From: an uncultured Acidobacteriia bacterium
Lineage (GTDB): Bacteria; Acidobacteriota; Terriglobia; Bryobacterales; Bryobacteraceae
Assembly: GCA_903923395.1 (NCBI GenBank)
Contig: CAIXXM010000052.1
Coordinates: 39,051-103,050, forward strand
Length of the DNA: 64,000 bases
Reading direction: 5' to 3'
Below are positions 25,753 to 35,122 of the stretch, in pieces. The notes below the pieces were generated by a model. The model was not told the DNA's origin and searched no databases. It worked only from the letters and a program-made list of their open reading frames with translations. Numbering within the stretch: position 1 is the stretch's first letter; the number at the start of each line of letters is the position of its first letter. The position numbers and the translations under genes were made by a program.

Positions 25753-28700
25753 TCAGAACTCCAGCCGCAATGCAACCTGTAACTGCCGGTTCGGCACTGC
25801 TGTGCTGGTGATGGTGTCGTATCCGGCATTGCCCATCACTGCGGCAGGCCGGGAAAATTGCGGGTGGTTGAAGAGGTTGAATGCTTCTCCGCGGAACTCC
25901 AGCGCCATCCCTTCGCGCCAGTGCAGCGGGAAACGGCGGTGCAGACCCAGAGTCACATTGTTACGGCCAGGCGCGCGCAACACATTCCGGCCTTCATTTC
26001 CGAATACATAAGTTGCAGGAGAAACAAAGCAACTGGTGTTAAACCATTGCGTCACAGTCGGGTTCGCTGCTGCGCCATCACAAATGCGGTTCGGATAAGA
26101 CGTAGTACCCGCGTTCGCGTTGTCGAAATTCAGAGTTGCGGTGAACGGTGTACCCGTCTGCACAGCGTAGATCGTGCTGATGCGCCAATTGGACGCAACC
26201 TTCGAGAGTTCGCCATGCTGTAACAATGCGTGGCCCGGGCCGAAGGGCAGTTGGAAAAGGCCGCCGTACGAGAACCGGTAAGCCACATCGATATCCGAAG
26301 GACCCTTCTGGGCAGCCCGGTTGTAGTTATTCTGCACTGCATTACTGGCACAACTGTCACATGCATCCAGCGCACCGTTTTGCAGGTCGATCGCACGGCC
26401 GTGGGTGAAGCTCGCCACGAACGATACGCCATTCGAAAAGCGCTTCTCCAGGCGCGAAGACATGCCCTCATACGTGCTGATATTCCACGGTCCAAACGCT
26501 TTGATCGAGGCCACCGTATACTGCGCGAGCGGCCTCCGCGCAGCCACGGCTCCGGGTCCGTTGGTCAGCGGCTGGTTCGCCTCGGTCTGGCCCCAGAGAT
26601 GAATCCCAATGCTGCCGACGTACGCGGTCTCCCAGATCAGATTCCAAGGCAGTTGCTTCTGTAACGTGAAATTCCATTGTTCGGTGTAAGGCAGCGGATG
26701 CCGCCGGTCCCACGCCACGAGGGCGGTGGTCGCGGAAGGCTGCAAGATAAACTGCGAGCCTGGCACGGGTGCTGGCCGCGAGAGCGATACGCCGGAACTG
26801 AGCACGTAGCCTGTCGACGGGTTCAACTGATCACTCGTAATCGATACGCTGCCATAGCCATAAAATGGCGGATTACTGGTCATGCGGTTTGTCACGCCAT
26901 TGCCCTGATCTTGCGCGTAGAAGATTCCATAAGAAGCGCGGATCACTAAGTCCTTCGCATGGGGTACGCGCCACACAAAGCCAACCCGCGGTGCCCAGTC
27001 TTTCTTGTCCATGTCATAAAGCGTTCTGGATTGCCCATTCAACCCTGCAATCAAGTAATGTCCGAAGAGTGGGTCGCTGCGGTTATAGATAAAGTCGGCA
27101 ATACGGTCCTGCGTCTCCACATAAGGACTCACCAGTTCATAGCGCAACCCCAGATTCACCGTGAATGACGATGATACAGTCCACTGGTCCTGCACATAGC
27201 CCCCGGCATACCAGCCGCGTTCCACGGCCTGCGCCACTGTGCCGGTTGCGACGCTGTTGGCATCTCCAAGCAGTAAGTCGGCAAAGCCACTGCCCGTGCT
27301 GGAGCGGCTCTGGGGATTTTGCGAAAATACCCCCGTGAAGCCCAGCGTACCCCGCCCGTTTAGAGCCGCAAACGTCGAAGGCCGGATGATCTGTACATCG
27401 GCTCCAAACTTGATGAGATGTCTTCCCGCGGATTTCGACACGTTGTCTGAGATATCCCAAACCCCGGAGCTCTTATTCAACGGTGAGTTTCCCACCACGC
27501 TCGATTGCGCCCCGATGCTGGCAAAGCCGCCACTGACGTTGACGTTCGCCGTGCCATGCAGCAGCGCAGGGTCAAGCAGCCCAGGCACGATTGGATTCAA
27601 AGGATCGGTTTCATCCTGATCAATGGTGATCGTGGTCCAGGAGAAGCGCAGTTCATTCACCAGCGTCGCTCCAAACGTGCGCGTATACCCATAACCCGCA
27701 CCCTCAGAACGGATCGCACGGATCGTGGCAGCTCCCGCGGGCTGCGGTAATGTGGCGGAGGCGTTGGTGTTGGATCTGGTCAGCGAGAAGCGCGCGAACA
27801 TACTATCTTTGGAACTTAGCTGCGTATCTCCGCGAAGCACCAGGTTCTTGTTATCCGTCAACTGCGGCACGTTGCGGATATAGTTATTCGCCAGCCCCGG
27901 CAAGTCGGGCGAAGGATAGAAAGCCGCAAGCTTGGCACCAACCGGATCAAAGCGCGACGCGGGAATAACATTGTTCGGGAACGGACTGCGAAGATAGCCG
28001 CTGCCACTTGTGTTCTGCGTCAGAGTCGCAGGGTCGAAGATAGCTGTGGTTCCAAAGTTCCCCTGCAAAATGGCCGCTGTGGGCAGCGTGGTAATTCCCA
28101 CCGTTTCACTGCGGTTGTGCAACCCTTCGTAAGCACCGAAAACCCACGCACGGTTGCGCAGGATCGGCCCGCCCGCGGAGCCGCCCCATTGATTCTGCAC
28201 AAACAGCGGCTTGGCAGGCGTACGGAAGTAGTTGAAGGCATCCATGCGGTCATTCCGCAGAAAGTCATAGGCCGACCCGTGGAGGTTATTCGTGCCGCTC
28301 TTGGTAATCGCGTTGATCACCGCACCCGCCGACGATCCAAATTCAGCCGAGTAATTACTTGTCTGCACCTGGAACTGGCTCAGCGCATCCAGCGGAGGGC
28401 GCACCATGTCCCGTGCCCGGTTATCCAGACCGCGAAGGTAGTTCACATTCCGGCCGCCATCCAGCAGGAACGCGTTCTGCAACCCGCCGTTGCCATAAGC
28501 AGAGAAGGATTGATCCCGCGACCCCTCCGATGGCACCGCGCCCGGCAGCAGGTTGCCAAGGTCCAGGTAATTGCGGCCATTCAGCGGCAGTCCCACGATC
28601 TCGCGCTCTTCGGTCACATGCGCCAGCGTGATCGATTTCTCTTCCAGCAGCGCCGCCTGTCCGGACACTGTGATTTCTGTGTTCACATTCCCCGGCGTCA

Positions 28701-29010
28701 GTGTCAGGCGCAGGCTGACGATATCCCCCACTCGCACATCCACACCGCGTTGATTGAGCTTCTCAAACCCGGCCGCTGTTACGGTGACGTCGTAGTTCTC
28801 CGGTTGCAGCAGTGGCACCGAAGCCAGCCCGGATTCATTTGTCGTCACGGTTCTGGCCAGATTTCCTGTGGCCGCGCCCATAACGGTGACCGTGGCATTT
28901 GGCACAGCACCTCCCGCAGGGTCATTCACCTGTACGGCGATCTGGCCGGTGGAGGTTTGTGCAAGAGCGGCGCTGCCTGCAAGGGCAGCAATCAGGATGA
29001 GTCGGAACAT
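25753..29010 (-). CDS. Oar-like TonB-dependent receptor with carboxypeptidase-regulatory N-domain (receptor 3)
   Basis: About 1085 residues from the ATG at 29010 (MFRLILIAALAGSAALAQ, signal peptide); the frame is open further upstream but that part overlaps the sulfatase gene. Regulatory sandwich (QIAVQVNDPAGGAVPNATVTV), plug (EIVGLPLNGRNYLDLGNLLPG) and barrel ending VALRLEF. It follows a sulfatase by 28 bases and precedes the interrupted beta-helix gene by 7, giving a compact regulator-sulfatase-receptor-beta-helix-dehydrogenase order. Likely an outer-membrane import or binding protein for the ligand of this locus. Confidence 0.87.
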   Translation of the reverse strand: MFRLILIAALAGSAALAQTSTGQIAVQVNDPAGGAVPNATVTVMGAATGNLARTVTTNESGLASVPLLQPENYDVTVTAAGFEKLNQRGVDVRVGDIVSLRLTLTPGNVNTEITVSGQAALLEEKSITLAHVTEEREIVGLPLNGRNYLDLGNLLPGAVPSEGSRDQSFSAYGNGGLQNAFLLDGGRNVNYLRGLDNRARDMVRPPLDALSQFQVQTSNYSAEFGSSAGAVINAITKSGTNNLHGSAYDFLRNDRMDAFNYFRTPAKPLFVQNQWGGSAGGPILRNRAWVFGAYEGLHNRSETVGITTLPTAAILQGNFGTTAIFDPATLTQNTSGSGYLRSPFPNNVIPASRFDPVGAKLAAFYPSPDLPGLANNYIRNVPQLTDNKNLVLRGDTQLSSKDSMFARFSLTRSNTNASATLPQPAGAATIRAIRSEGAGYGYTRTFGATLVNELRFSWTTITIDQDETDPLNPIVPGLLDPALLHGTANVNVSGGFASIGAQSSVVGNSPLNKSSGVWDISDNVSKSAGRHLIKFGADVQIIRPSTFAALNGRGTLGFTGVFSQNPQSRSSTGSGFADLLLGDANSVATGTVAQAVERGWYAGGYVQDQWTVSSSFTVNLGLRYELVSPYVETQDRIADFIYNRSDPLFGHYLIAGLNGQSRTLYDMDKKDWAPRVGFVWRVPHAKDLVIRASYGIFYAQDQGNGVTNRMTSNPPFYGYGSVSITSDQLNPSTGYVLSSGVSLSRPAPVPGSQFILQPSATTALVAWDRRHPLPYTEQWNFTLQKQLPWNLIWETAYVGSIGIHLWGQTEANQPLTNGPGAVAARRPLAQYTVASIKAFGPWNISTYEGMSSRLEKRFSNGVSFVASFTHGRAIDLQNGALDACDSCASNAVQNNYNRAAQKGPSDIDVAYRFSYGGLFQLPFGPGHALLQHGELSKVASNWRISTIYAVQTGTPFTATLNFDNANAGTTSYPNRICDGAAANPTVTQWFNTSCFVSPATYVFGNEGRNVLRAPGRNNVTLGLHRRFPLHWREGMALEFRGEAFNLFNHPQFSRPAAVMGNAGYDTITSTAVPNRQLQVALRLEF

Positions 29011-29038
29011 GGACACTTTCAACCTCTTTCGATGGAAG

Positions 29039-30415
29039 TCAGGGCTTTGGAACAGGCCGGCCGTAAGCACCAGTCGGCGTATTGGGATCAGACTTGCGCG
29101 ATTCCTGTTCGGCAAACGCTTTGCGGACGGGTTCGGGGAATCCAGGCAGCATGGCGGCGATCTTCTCCTGGATCTTCGCCACGATTTCCGGATGTTCCGC
29201 GGCCACATCGTAGCTCTCGTCAGGGTCTGCGGCGAGATTGTATAACTCCGGCTTCGCCAAAAGGAAACTATGCCGGCCGCCCGCCGGTGCCGGACTGTAA
29301 GCAGCATTATTATGCCGTGCGATATGAAGTTTCCAATTCATCCAACGGGCGCATTGCAGATTCCAGTTGTCGAAATACAGCAGTGGGTCGCGCTCAATAA
29401 CTTGCTTGTCCCCACGCAAAAGAGGCCAGATATGGATGCCGTCGACCGGTTTCGCCGGGAGTTTCGCGCCACACAACTTCGCGACCGTCGGGAAGATATC
29501 CAGCATCGAAGCCAGTCCATCGCACACGCGGCCCGCCGGCAGATGCCCCTTCCACCGGGCGATGAACGGTTCGCGCACGCCGCCTTCATAAGTCGTGTTC
29601 TTGCGGCCCCGGAGTTTGCCCGGGCTCCCTTGGTACCACGGGCCATTGTCGCTCGAAATCATCACGAGAGTATCCTGCTCAAGCCCATGCTTCTTGAGCG
29701 CTGCCATCACCTCGCCGAGACTCCAATCCAACTCCTCCACCACATCGCCGTAAAGCCCTGCCGCGGATTTCCCCCGGAACCGCGCCGAAGCCGCCAGCGG
29801 AATATGCGGGAACGTCTGCGGCAGATAGAGAAAGAACGGGGACCCCTTGGAGCGCTCAATGAATTTGCAGGCCTCTTCGGTGTATCTCGCGGTCAAAGTG
29901 GATAGTTCCGCCGTTTGCTCCACCACCTCGGTGCCCCGCATCAGCACGCGCGGGCTCATGTCATTGCTGTACGGAATTCCAAAGTAATCGTCGAAGCCGC
30001 GCTTGGTCGGCAGATAGGGCTCCGGACGCCCCAGGTGCCACTTCCCGATGCAGGTCGTCTTGTACCCTTCCGCCTTGAGCACATCGGCAAGGGTGGTCTC
30101 GTCCAGATTCATGCCCCCCTCATCCTTGGGCATGAAGACCGTCGGTACGCCAACGCGCGTCGGATAGCGGCCCGTCAGCAGTGCCGCGCGGGAAGGGGAA
30201 CACACGGGGTCGGCGGAACTGAAGTTCGTGAAGCGTACACCCTCCGCGGCAAGGCGGTCAAAGTTCGGTGTGCGAATCTTCGAGCCATAGACACCCAGAT
30301 CTCCAAAGCCCAAGTCATCGCAAAGAATGAAAACGATGTTCGGTTTACGGCTGGCGGCGGCGTGCAGTGGAAGTGCGGTTGCGGTGGCAACTGCGAGGAA
30401 GTCACGTCTTGTCAT
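29039..30415 (-). CDS. Secreted sulfatase
   Basis: 458 residues. Leader MTRRDFLAVATATALPLHAAA is Tat-like, NIVFILCDDLGFGDLGVYGS gives the metal aspartates, and CSPSR at about 72-76 is the formylglycine site. DTLVMISSDNGPWYQGSPG and TYEGGVREPFIARWKGHLP follow the family pattern. Typical length. It is the first enzyme gene after regulator 2 and precedes receptor 3. Like the other sulfatases here it needs a formylglycine-generating enzyme, and none is visible in the window. Confidence 0.9.
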   Translation of the reverse strand: MTRRDFLAVATATALPLHAAASRKPNIVFILCDDLGFGDLGVYGSKIRTPNFDRLAAEGVRFTNFSSADPVCSPSRAALLTGRYPTRVGVPTVFMPKDEGGMNLDETTLADVLKAEGYKTTCIGKWHLGRPEPYLPTKRGFDDYFGIPYSNDMSPRVLMRGTEVVEQTAELSTLTARYTEEACKFIERSKGSPFFLYLPQTFPHIPLAASARFRGKSAAGLYGDVVEELDWSLGEVMAALKKHGLEQDTLVMISSDNGPWYQGSPGKLRGRKNTTYEGGVREPFIARWKGHLPAGRVCDGLASMLDIFPTVAKLCGAKLPAKPVDGIHIWPLLRGDKQVIERDPLLYFDNWNLQCARWMNWKLHIARHNNAAYSPAPAGGRHSFLLAKPELYNLAADPDESYDVAAEHPEIVAKIQEKIAAMLPGFPEPVRKAFAEQESRKSDPNTPTGAYGRPVPKP

Positions 30416-30545
30416 GGCGGTACGCGAGGTGCGGCTGGATCTTTATTCTTTCAGCAGGACGCTGGTTTTGGGTAGGCGAATTCGCGGCTAATTCCCATGG
30501 GAAGAAAGTCCGTTTCCCCCGTGAAATCAAATGATAAGAAAGTAC

Positions 30546-31829
30546 TTAGTTTCCCTGTGGCAGCGGACTACGAAAGGCCACAACACGCAATCCATGGGGC
30601 GTCACGTCCACTGATTTCGCCTCCAGAACCAGTTCGAAAAATGGAATCTCGTCGTTTGGCCGCAGATGCAGTAGTTGTCTGAGCGCGGCAAGATGCTCAT
30701 TCTTGAGCAGGAACTCGCTGGCTGCCTCCATCGCCCCGCTTGTCGTGGCACCCAGCAGCAGAACCTTGCCGCTGCCCCCTAGATTCGGGACCACGGCGAT
30801 CCGCACGTAACTGGTTTCCACCGAACCCTCCCTCGATGACAGGTAGCTCTCCCGCTCCCCGGCCCTGGGCTGGCGGTTTTTAATGATGGAGCCATTCGCG
30901 GAAGGACCCGTTTCAATCTGAAAGTTGAGCTTCCCTTCGAACGGCTGTGCCCACGGGTTGCTCCACGGTCCACCGAGCAGAATTGCGTGGTTCCGCCGGA
31001 AATCCCTGGAGTTCACCTGGGTCGGATGGCGGATTTCCACCAAACCCGGCGGCATCGCCTGCACAATCTGCGCGGCGATGAAAGCACTCGAAAACGTGGT
31101 ATCTCTGCTGCCCCGGAAGAATCGCACCAGTTCCCCGGGGAGCGGCTGCGGGTTGAGCGGTGTACCCGGTTGCAGGTAACTCCCTTCCAGATAGGCATCC
31201 AGAGGAACGGTGCGCCCCGCCACTGACCGGTAGAGTTGGAGCCCCGCATCGACCATCACAACCGTGACTCGTTCGGAAGCGTTCGGAAACAGCACGGGGA
31301 TCAGCCCGCCGGCATCGCGCTTGGGGCGGGGCAACGCAAGAAATATCCCGGCCAATAGCCCAGTGGCAAGCACGCCGCACAGGCACCACGCAATCAGTTC
31401 GCGCCTGTGAAAACGCACCGGTTGCCGCGCCGGTTCATGAAGCGGCAGCGCCAACTCGGTCTCCATGACCGGCACCCTGGGACGGAAAGCCGGCAGGTAC
31501 CCACCCTTGGGGATCTCGATAATCCACTCTTCGCCTGCGCCCTCTGTCTGGTAGTACTCCTCAAGCTTGGCCCGCAGATTCCGCGCGGTGACCCGGACAA
31601 TGTTGTCTTCGGTGTGGTTGTAGCCTTCGGGCCGTCCGAAAATCCGGCAGCCGATCTGCTGTTCCGTTACCTCGTCCTGCTTCCCGGCCAGCATGCACTC
31701 GGAGACATACGCCAGGAACTCCCGCAACCGTGGCGCGCGCAGAAGCATTCCACTCGTCAAGAGCCGCTCCAGTGCAGCGCGCTGCTCTGGCAGAAGAACT
31801 GGTACCGGGCTGTGCAATGAATTCGCCAT
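30546..31829 (-). CDS. Membrane-anchored winged-helix regulator with extracytoplasmic sensor domain (regulator 2)
   Basis: 427 residues, paralogous to regulator 1 along its whole length. The winged-helix-like domain covers about 12-116 (REFLAYVSECMLAGK, EDNIVRVTARNLRAKL, IEIPKGGYLPAFRP). A transmembrane helix lies at about 145-166, followed by a sensor-like domain with LLGGPWSNPWAQPF and VVPNLGGSGKVLLLGATTSG. It lies on the same strand and 130 bases upstream of the sulfatase gene, so it may be the first gene of this locus, unlike regulator 1, which is divergent. It probably senses a ligand outside the cytoplasm and controls the sulfatase/receptor genes. The ATG at 31829 lacks a clear ribosome-binding site. 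Confidence 0.75.
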   Translation of the reverse strand: MANSLHSPVPVLLPEQRAALERLLTSGMLLRAPRLREFLAYVSECMLAGKQDEVTEQQIGCRIFGRPEGYNHTEDNIVRVTARNLRAKLEEYYQTEGAGEEWIIEIPKGGYLPAFRPRVPVMETELALPLHEPARQPVRFHRRELIAWCLCGVLATGLLAGIFLALPRPKRDAGGLIPVLFPNASERVTVVMVDAGLQLYRSVAGRTVPLDAYLEGSYLQPGTPLNPQPLPGELVRFFRGSRDTTFSSAFIAAQIVQAMPPGLVEIRHPTQVNSRDFRRNHAILLGGPWSNPWAQPFEGKLNFQIETGPSANGSIIKNRQPRAGERESYLSSREGSVETSYVRIAVVPNLGGSGKVLLLGATTSGAMEAASEFLLKNEHLAALRQLLHLRPNDEIPFFELVLEAKSVDVTPHGLRVVAFRSPLPQGN

Positions 31830-32186
31830 CGGCGGGAATGCCCATATTATTCCAATTGGACACTTGCCGCGACGACAATCCGCGCCGGTTGGAAGAGTGC
31901 GTATATCTCAGAAATGGATGAAAGGAGGTAATTCACCACCGGGGCATTCGCAGTAATGCGCCGACAGGACGGAAAAGAAAAAACGGCGACCTAGGGACAT
32001 TCGGAGGAGGTATGTCCTTTCAAGCGGTCGCCGACTAGGCTGGTATTTCAAGAATAGAATAGTGCGCGGTCCAAACCAATAGATCAGGAGTTGGAAATCA
32101 TATTTATTCTTGCCACTAGTACCAGTACGGCATGACGCTTTTCCGCTTTCCCGAAAACTGACGGAAGACTGTTGTAAAAAGGTGAT
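31830..32186. other. Divergent intergenic region with structured leader
   Basis: 357 bases between regulator 2 and the phosphohexomutase. The open frame on the minus strand here is only an antisense shadow. The region contains a purine-rich AAAGGAGGT (31921-31929) with no start codon at useful distance, and the nested hairpin described at 31984-32033. No further gene is seen. Confidence 0.6.
31984..32033 (+). promoter_or_regulatory. Nested hairpin with a Shine-Dalgarno-like loop
   Basis: Outer stem CGGCGACC/GGTCGCCG (31984-31991 with 32026-32033), inner stem GGACAT/ATGTCC (31995-32000 with 32012-32017). The apical loop is TCGGAGGAGGT. An 8-codon frame (MSFQAVAD, 32012-32038) starts immediately after GGAGGAGGT. 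It could be a leader structure for the phosphohexomutase mRNA or a protein-binding site. No known riboswitch class recognised. Confidence 0.45.
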
Positions 32187-33821
32187 GTGACGTCTAACCC
32201 TGAATTGTCCCTCCGCGAATCGCTCGTCTATGAGCCCCAGGTGCTCCGTTTTGGCACGAGTGGCCGCCGCGGGGAACTCATCCACCTCACGCAGTTGGAG
32301 ATCTATATTAATGCCCTGGCGGAATTGCGTTACCTGCAAACACTGCCCGCCGCAGAAGGCGGAATTCAGCCCGGCGACTCCTTTTACTACGCGTACGATT
32401 TGCGTCCCAGTTCCACTGCCCTCTCCGGTGACCCGGCGCGCGGCGGCCTCTGCCAGGCAATCGTCCAGGCGATTCGCGACGCCGGTATGCAGCCCGTCAA
32501 TCTGGGCGCCATCCCCACACCCGCGCTGACATACTTCGCACTCCAGCAGGGCAAGGGCAGCATCATGGTGACCGGAAGTCACATTCCCTTTGACCGCAAC
32601 GGCTATAAGTTGAATACCTCCCGCGGCGAACTACTCAAGGTCCATGAAGGCCCCATCGGCAAAGCCGTCGAAGCGGTCCGCGCCAGTCTCTACTCCAGCC
32701 CCGCGGCAGGTTCCATCTTTAACTCCACCGGCATGCTCGTGGATGCGGCTGCACCACTCCCCGCGGAAACGGCCGACGGCATCGAAGCCTACCACGACCG
32801 CTACGTATCATTTTTTGCCGGGACCCCGCTGGCCGGGCTGCGCCTGCTCGTCTACCAGCACTCCGCGGTAGGCCGCGATTTTCTTGTAAAGCTCTTGTCG
32901 GATTTGGGAGCTGAAGTAGTCACGGCAGGCCGCAGTGAAACCTTCGTTCCTATCGACACCGAAAACATTGAGGCTCCCCTGCTGGCATCTCTGCAGGAGA
33001 TGACCAACGACGCAACCGCAAAGCACGGGCACTTTGATGCCGTCGTTTCCACCGATGGCGATAGTGACCGGCCTTTGGTGCTCGGCGTCGATCCCGCTTC
33101 GGGCAAACTTCGCTTCTTCGGTGGCGACCTCCTCGGCATGGTTGTCGCCGCATATCTGGGCGCGGATGCCGTCGTGGTCCCCATTAGCTGCAACGACGCG
33201 ATTGACCGGGGCTCCCTGCGGAGTGCGCTGCGACCCAAAACGAAGATCGGCTCTCCGTTCGTCATCGATGGCATGGAGCTTGCCGCCGCCGGTGGTGCGA
33301 ATTGTGTCTGTGGCTGGGAAGCGAATGGCGGCTTCCTTCTGGGTTCGGATCTGGTCAGGGACGGGCGAACCCTGCGGAAACTCGCAACGCGCGACGCCAT
33401 CCTGCCCATCGTGAGTGTTCTCTGCGCCGCCCGTGCCGCAGGCAGTAGCTTGTTGGAATTGTTCGACCAATTGCCCAAGCGTTTCAGCCGTGCCGCACTC
33501 TTGAAGCAGTTCCCCCGGCCTGTCAGCATCAAAATCATGGAGCGGTTTGGACCATCCAATCCGGGCGCGCCGCAAGAATTGCAGGGCTGCTTTCCGCAGG
33601 AGCTGAGCCTTCCTCCTGTCGTGTCAATGGATTACACGGACGGCGTCAGAGCGACACTGGAAAACGGCGAGGTTGTTCATATTCGCCCCTCCGGCAATGC
33701 CGACGAACTTCGGATCTATGCCGTCGCGGACTCCCAGACCCGGGCCGACGCCATTTGCAATGCCGGAGTGGCTGAACCGAACGGACTTCTCAGGCGCTTG
33801 GAGGCGTTTGTCACACAATAA
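32187..33821 (+). CDS. Phosphoglucomutase/phosphomannomutase family enzyme
   Basis: 544 residues from a GTG with AAAAAGG just upstream. All four family landmarks are visible: RFGTSGRRGE near the N-terminus, the phosphoserine loop VTGSHIPFDRNG (Ser131), the metal site DGDSDRPLVLG, the sugar loop CGWEANGGF, and the phosphate-binding RPSGNADELRIY near the C-terminus. It interconverts hexose-1- and hexose-6-phosphates, supplying nucleotide-sugar precursors in the cytoplasm. Position upstream of the exopolysaccharide export genes fits that role, though more than 300 bases separate them. Slightly longer than standard family members; whether glucose or mannose is preferred cannot be told. Confidence 0.88.
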   Translation: MTSNPELSLRESLVYEPQVLRFGTSGRRGELIHLTQLEIYINALAELRYLQTLPAAEGGIQPGDSFYYAYDLRPSSTALSGDPARGGLCQAIVQAIRDAGMQPVNLGAIPTPALTYFALQQGKGSIMVTGSHIPFDRNGYKLNTSRGELLKVHEGPIGKAVEAVRASLYSSPAAGSIFNSTGMLVDAAAPLPAETADGIEAYHDRYVSFFAGTPLAGLRLLVYQHSAVGRDFLVKLLSDLGAEVVTAGRSETFVPIDTENIEAPLLASLQEMTNDATAKHGHFDAVVSTDGDSDRPLVLGVDPASGKLRFFGGDLLGMVVAAYLGADAVVVPISCNDAIDRGSLRSALRPKTKIGSPFVIDGMELAAAGGANCVCGWEANGGFLLGSDLVRDGRTLRKLATRDAILPIVSVLCAARAAGSSLLELFDQLPKRFSRAALLKQFPRPVSIKIMERFGPSNPGAPQELQGCFPQELSLPPVVSMDYTDGVRATLENGEVVHIRPSGNADELRIYAVADSQTRADAICNAGVAEPNGLLRRLEAFVTQ

Positions 33822-34133
33822 CGTACGGTTGGAAACGTTGGAACGTTGACACGCGCCAAGTGCGTACGGTAACCTGTTCATTAGAGGACAGTTAGGATAT
33901 TTCCATAGAACTGTCTGTAGATAGTCGTTTCTATTACGCCTCTACTTCGCGGGCGGGGTATCCCCAATTTCCCGACTGGGCGGCAGTCCAAGTGAAACAA
34001 ACTGCCTGCCCGCTGCCACGACGTTGTTTCTGGTATGCCGCGGGAGTAACCATCTCTTATTCCCGGGCTGTCCGGTGTTTGTCCTGCCGGCGCCCAGCGT
34101 GTTTGCTTGTCTGACAGAAAGTGATTCCCAAAT
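33822..34133. other. Intergenic region before the exopolysaccharide export genes
   Basis: 312 bases with no supported gene. It contains two copies of CGTACGGT and a possible TTGACA-like box near 33845, but no convincing full promoter or terminator. Confidence 0.4.
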
Positions 34134-35117
34134 ATGCGCGTACGCAAGGTCGCTGGCTTGACTTTATTCCTCCCGGTCGTGTCCTCACTATGCTGGGCAC
34201 AGCAGCAGTCCAATGTCGGGCAGACGGAATTACAGGTCCAAGAGCAGCCCATCGTTCCCAACCTTCCGAGTCAGCCACTCGGCGCGAACGATCTCCTCAA
34301 TATCTCTGTTTACAAGTGCCCTGAGCTGACCCGGACTTTCCGCGTGTCCTCAGACGGCATGATTCGTCTGGCAATGATTAAGAATCCGCTCCCCGTGGTG
34401 GGTAAGATGCCGGTGGAAGTGGAGACCCAGATCGCCAAGGCGTTGGTTGCCGAGCAGATTATGGTGGAGCCTCTCGTAACGGTGACGGTCGTGGAGTATC
34501 GCAGCCGGCCTGTCGCAGTAACCGGTGCGGTCAAGAAACCGGTAACGTTCCAGATGTTCGGTAATGTCCGGTTGCTGGACGCGATCAATCGTGCCGAAGG
34601 GCTCAGTTCTGAGGCCGGAACGGAAGTGGTGGTCAGTCTGCCGCCCGCCGACGCCAAGGGTAGTCCGGTCGTCCGGCATATTAATGTGCGGGAGTTGATC
34701 GACAAAGCTGATCCCGAACTCAACATCGCGTTGCACGGTGGCGAAGAAATCCGTGTCCCTCTCTACAACCGGATCTATGTGGCTGGCAATGTGAAGAGAC
34801 CCGGTGAAGTACGCATCCAGGATTCCAGCGACACCACAGTCATGAAGGCGCTGGCGATGTCAGAAGGCTTGTTGACTTACTCCCAGAAGCTCGCGTACAT
34901 CTACCGCCGGGTCAATGATATGGGCGAGAAGCAGGAAATCCCCATAGAATTGAGGAAGATCATCGACAGGAAAGCTCCTGACGTGAAGCTGGAAGCCAAT
35001 GACATCTTGTACATTCCGGAAGACCGGAAGCGCAAGACCACCATGGCAGCTGTGGACCGCGGACTCAATACCGTCCTGGGAACCGTTTCTGGTGTACTGA
35101 TTTACCGCAAGAATTAA
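34134..35117 (+). CDS. Polysaccharide export protein (Wza-like, SLBB)
   Basis: 327 residues. Signal peptide about 1-23 (FLPVVSSLCWAQ); the cysteine does not sit in a good lipobox, so it may not be a lipoprotein. Poly_export domain about 46-125 (PLGANDLLNISVYKCPEL, SSDGMIRLAMI), then two SLBB-type beta-grasp domains (RPVAVTGAVKKPVTFQMFGN; YVAGNVKRPGEVRI). Forms the periplasmic/outer-membrane exit channel for exopolysaccharide in the Wza family. It lies 5 bases before the Wzc-like kinase gene, the usual partner. No glycosyltransferases are nearby, so the rest of the assembly genes must be elsewhere. Confidence 0.88.
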   Translation: MRVRKVAGLTLFLPVVSSLCWAQQQSNVGQTELQVQEQPIVPNLPSQPLGANDLLNISVYKCPELTRTFRVSSDGMIRLAMIKNPLPVVGKMPVEVETQIAKALVAEQIMVEPLVTVTVVEYRSRPVAVTGAVKKPVTFQMFGNVRLLDAINRAEGLSSEAGTEVVVSLPPADAKGSPVVRHINVRELIDKADPELNIALHGGEEIRVPLYNRIYVAGNVKRPGEVRIQDSSDTTVMKALAMSEGLLTYSQKLAYIYRRVNDMGEKQEIPIELRKIIDRKAPDVKLEANDILYIPEDRKRKTTMAAVDRGLNTVLGTVSGVLIYRKN

Positions 35118-35122
35118 TATTC

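Noticed and set aside
28117..29400. 427-codon plus-strand frame opposite receptor 3 and a sulfatase
   Set aside because: Spans two genes on the other strand and their spacer; composition typical of an antisense shadow.
31908..32582. 224-codon minus-strand frame upstream of regulator 2
   Set aside because: Overlaps the 5' part of the phosphohexomutase, and its translation shows no domain or signal.
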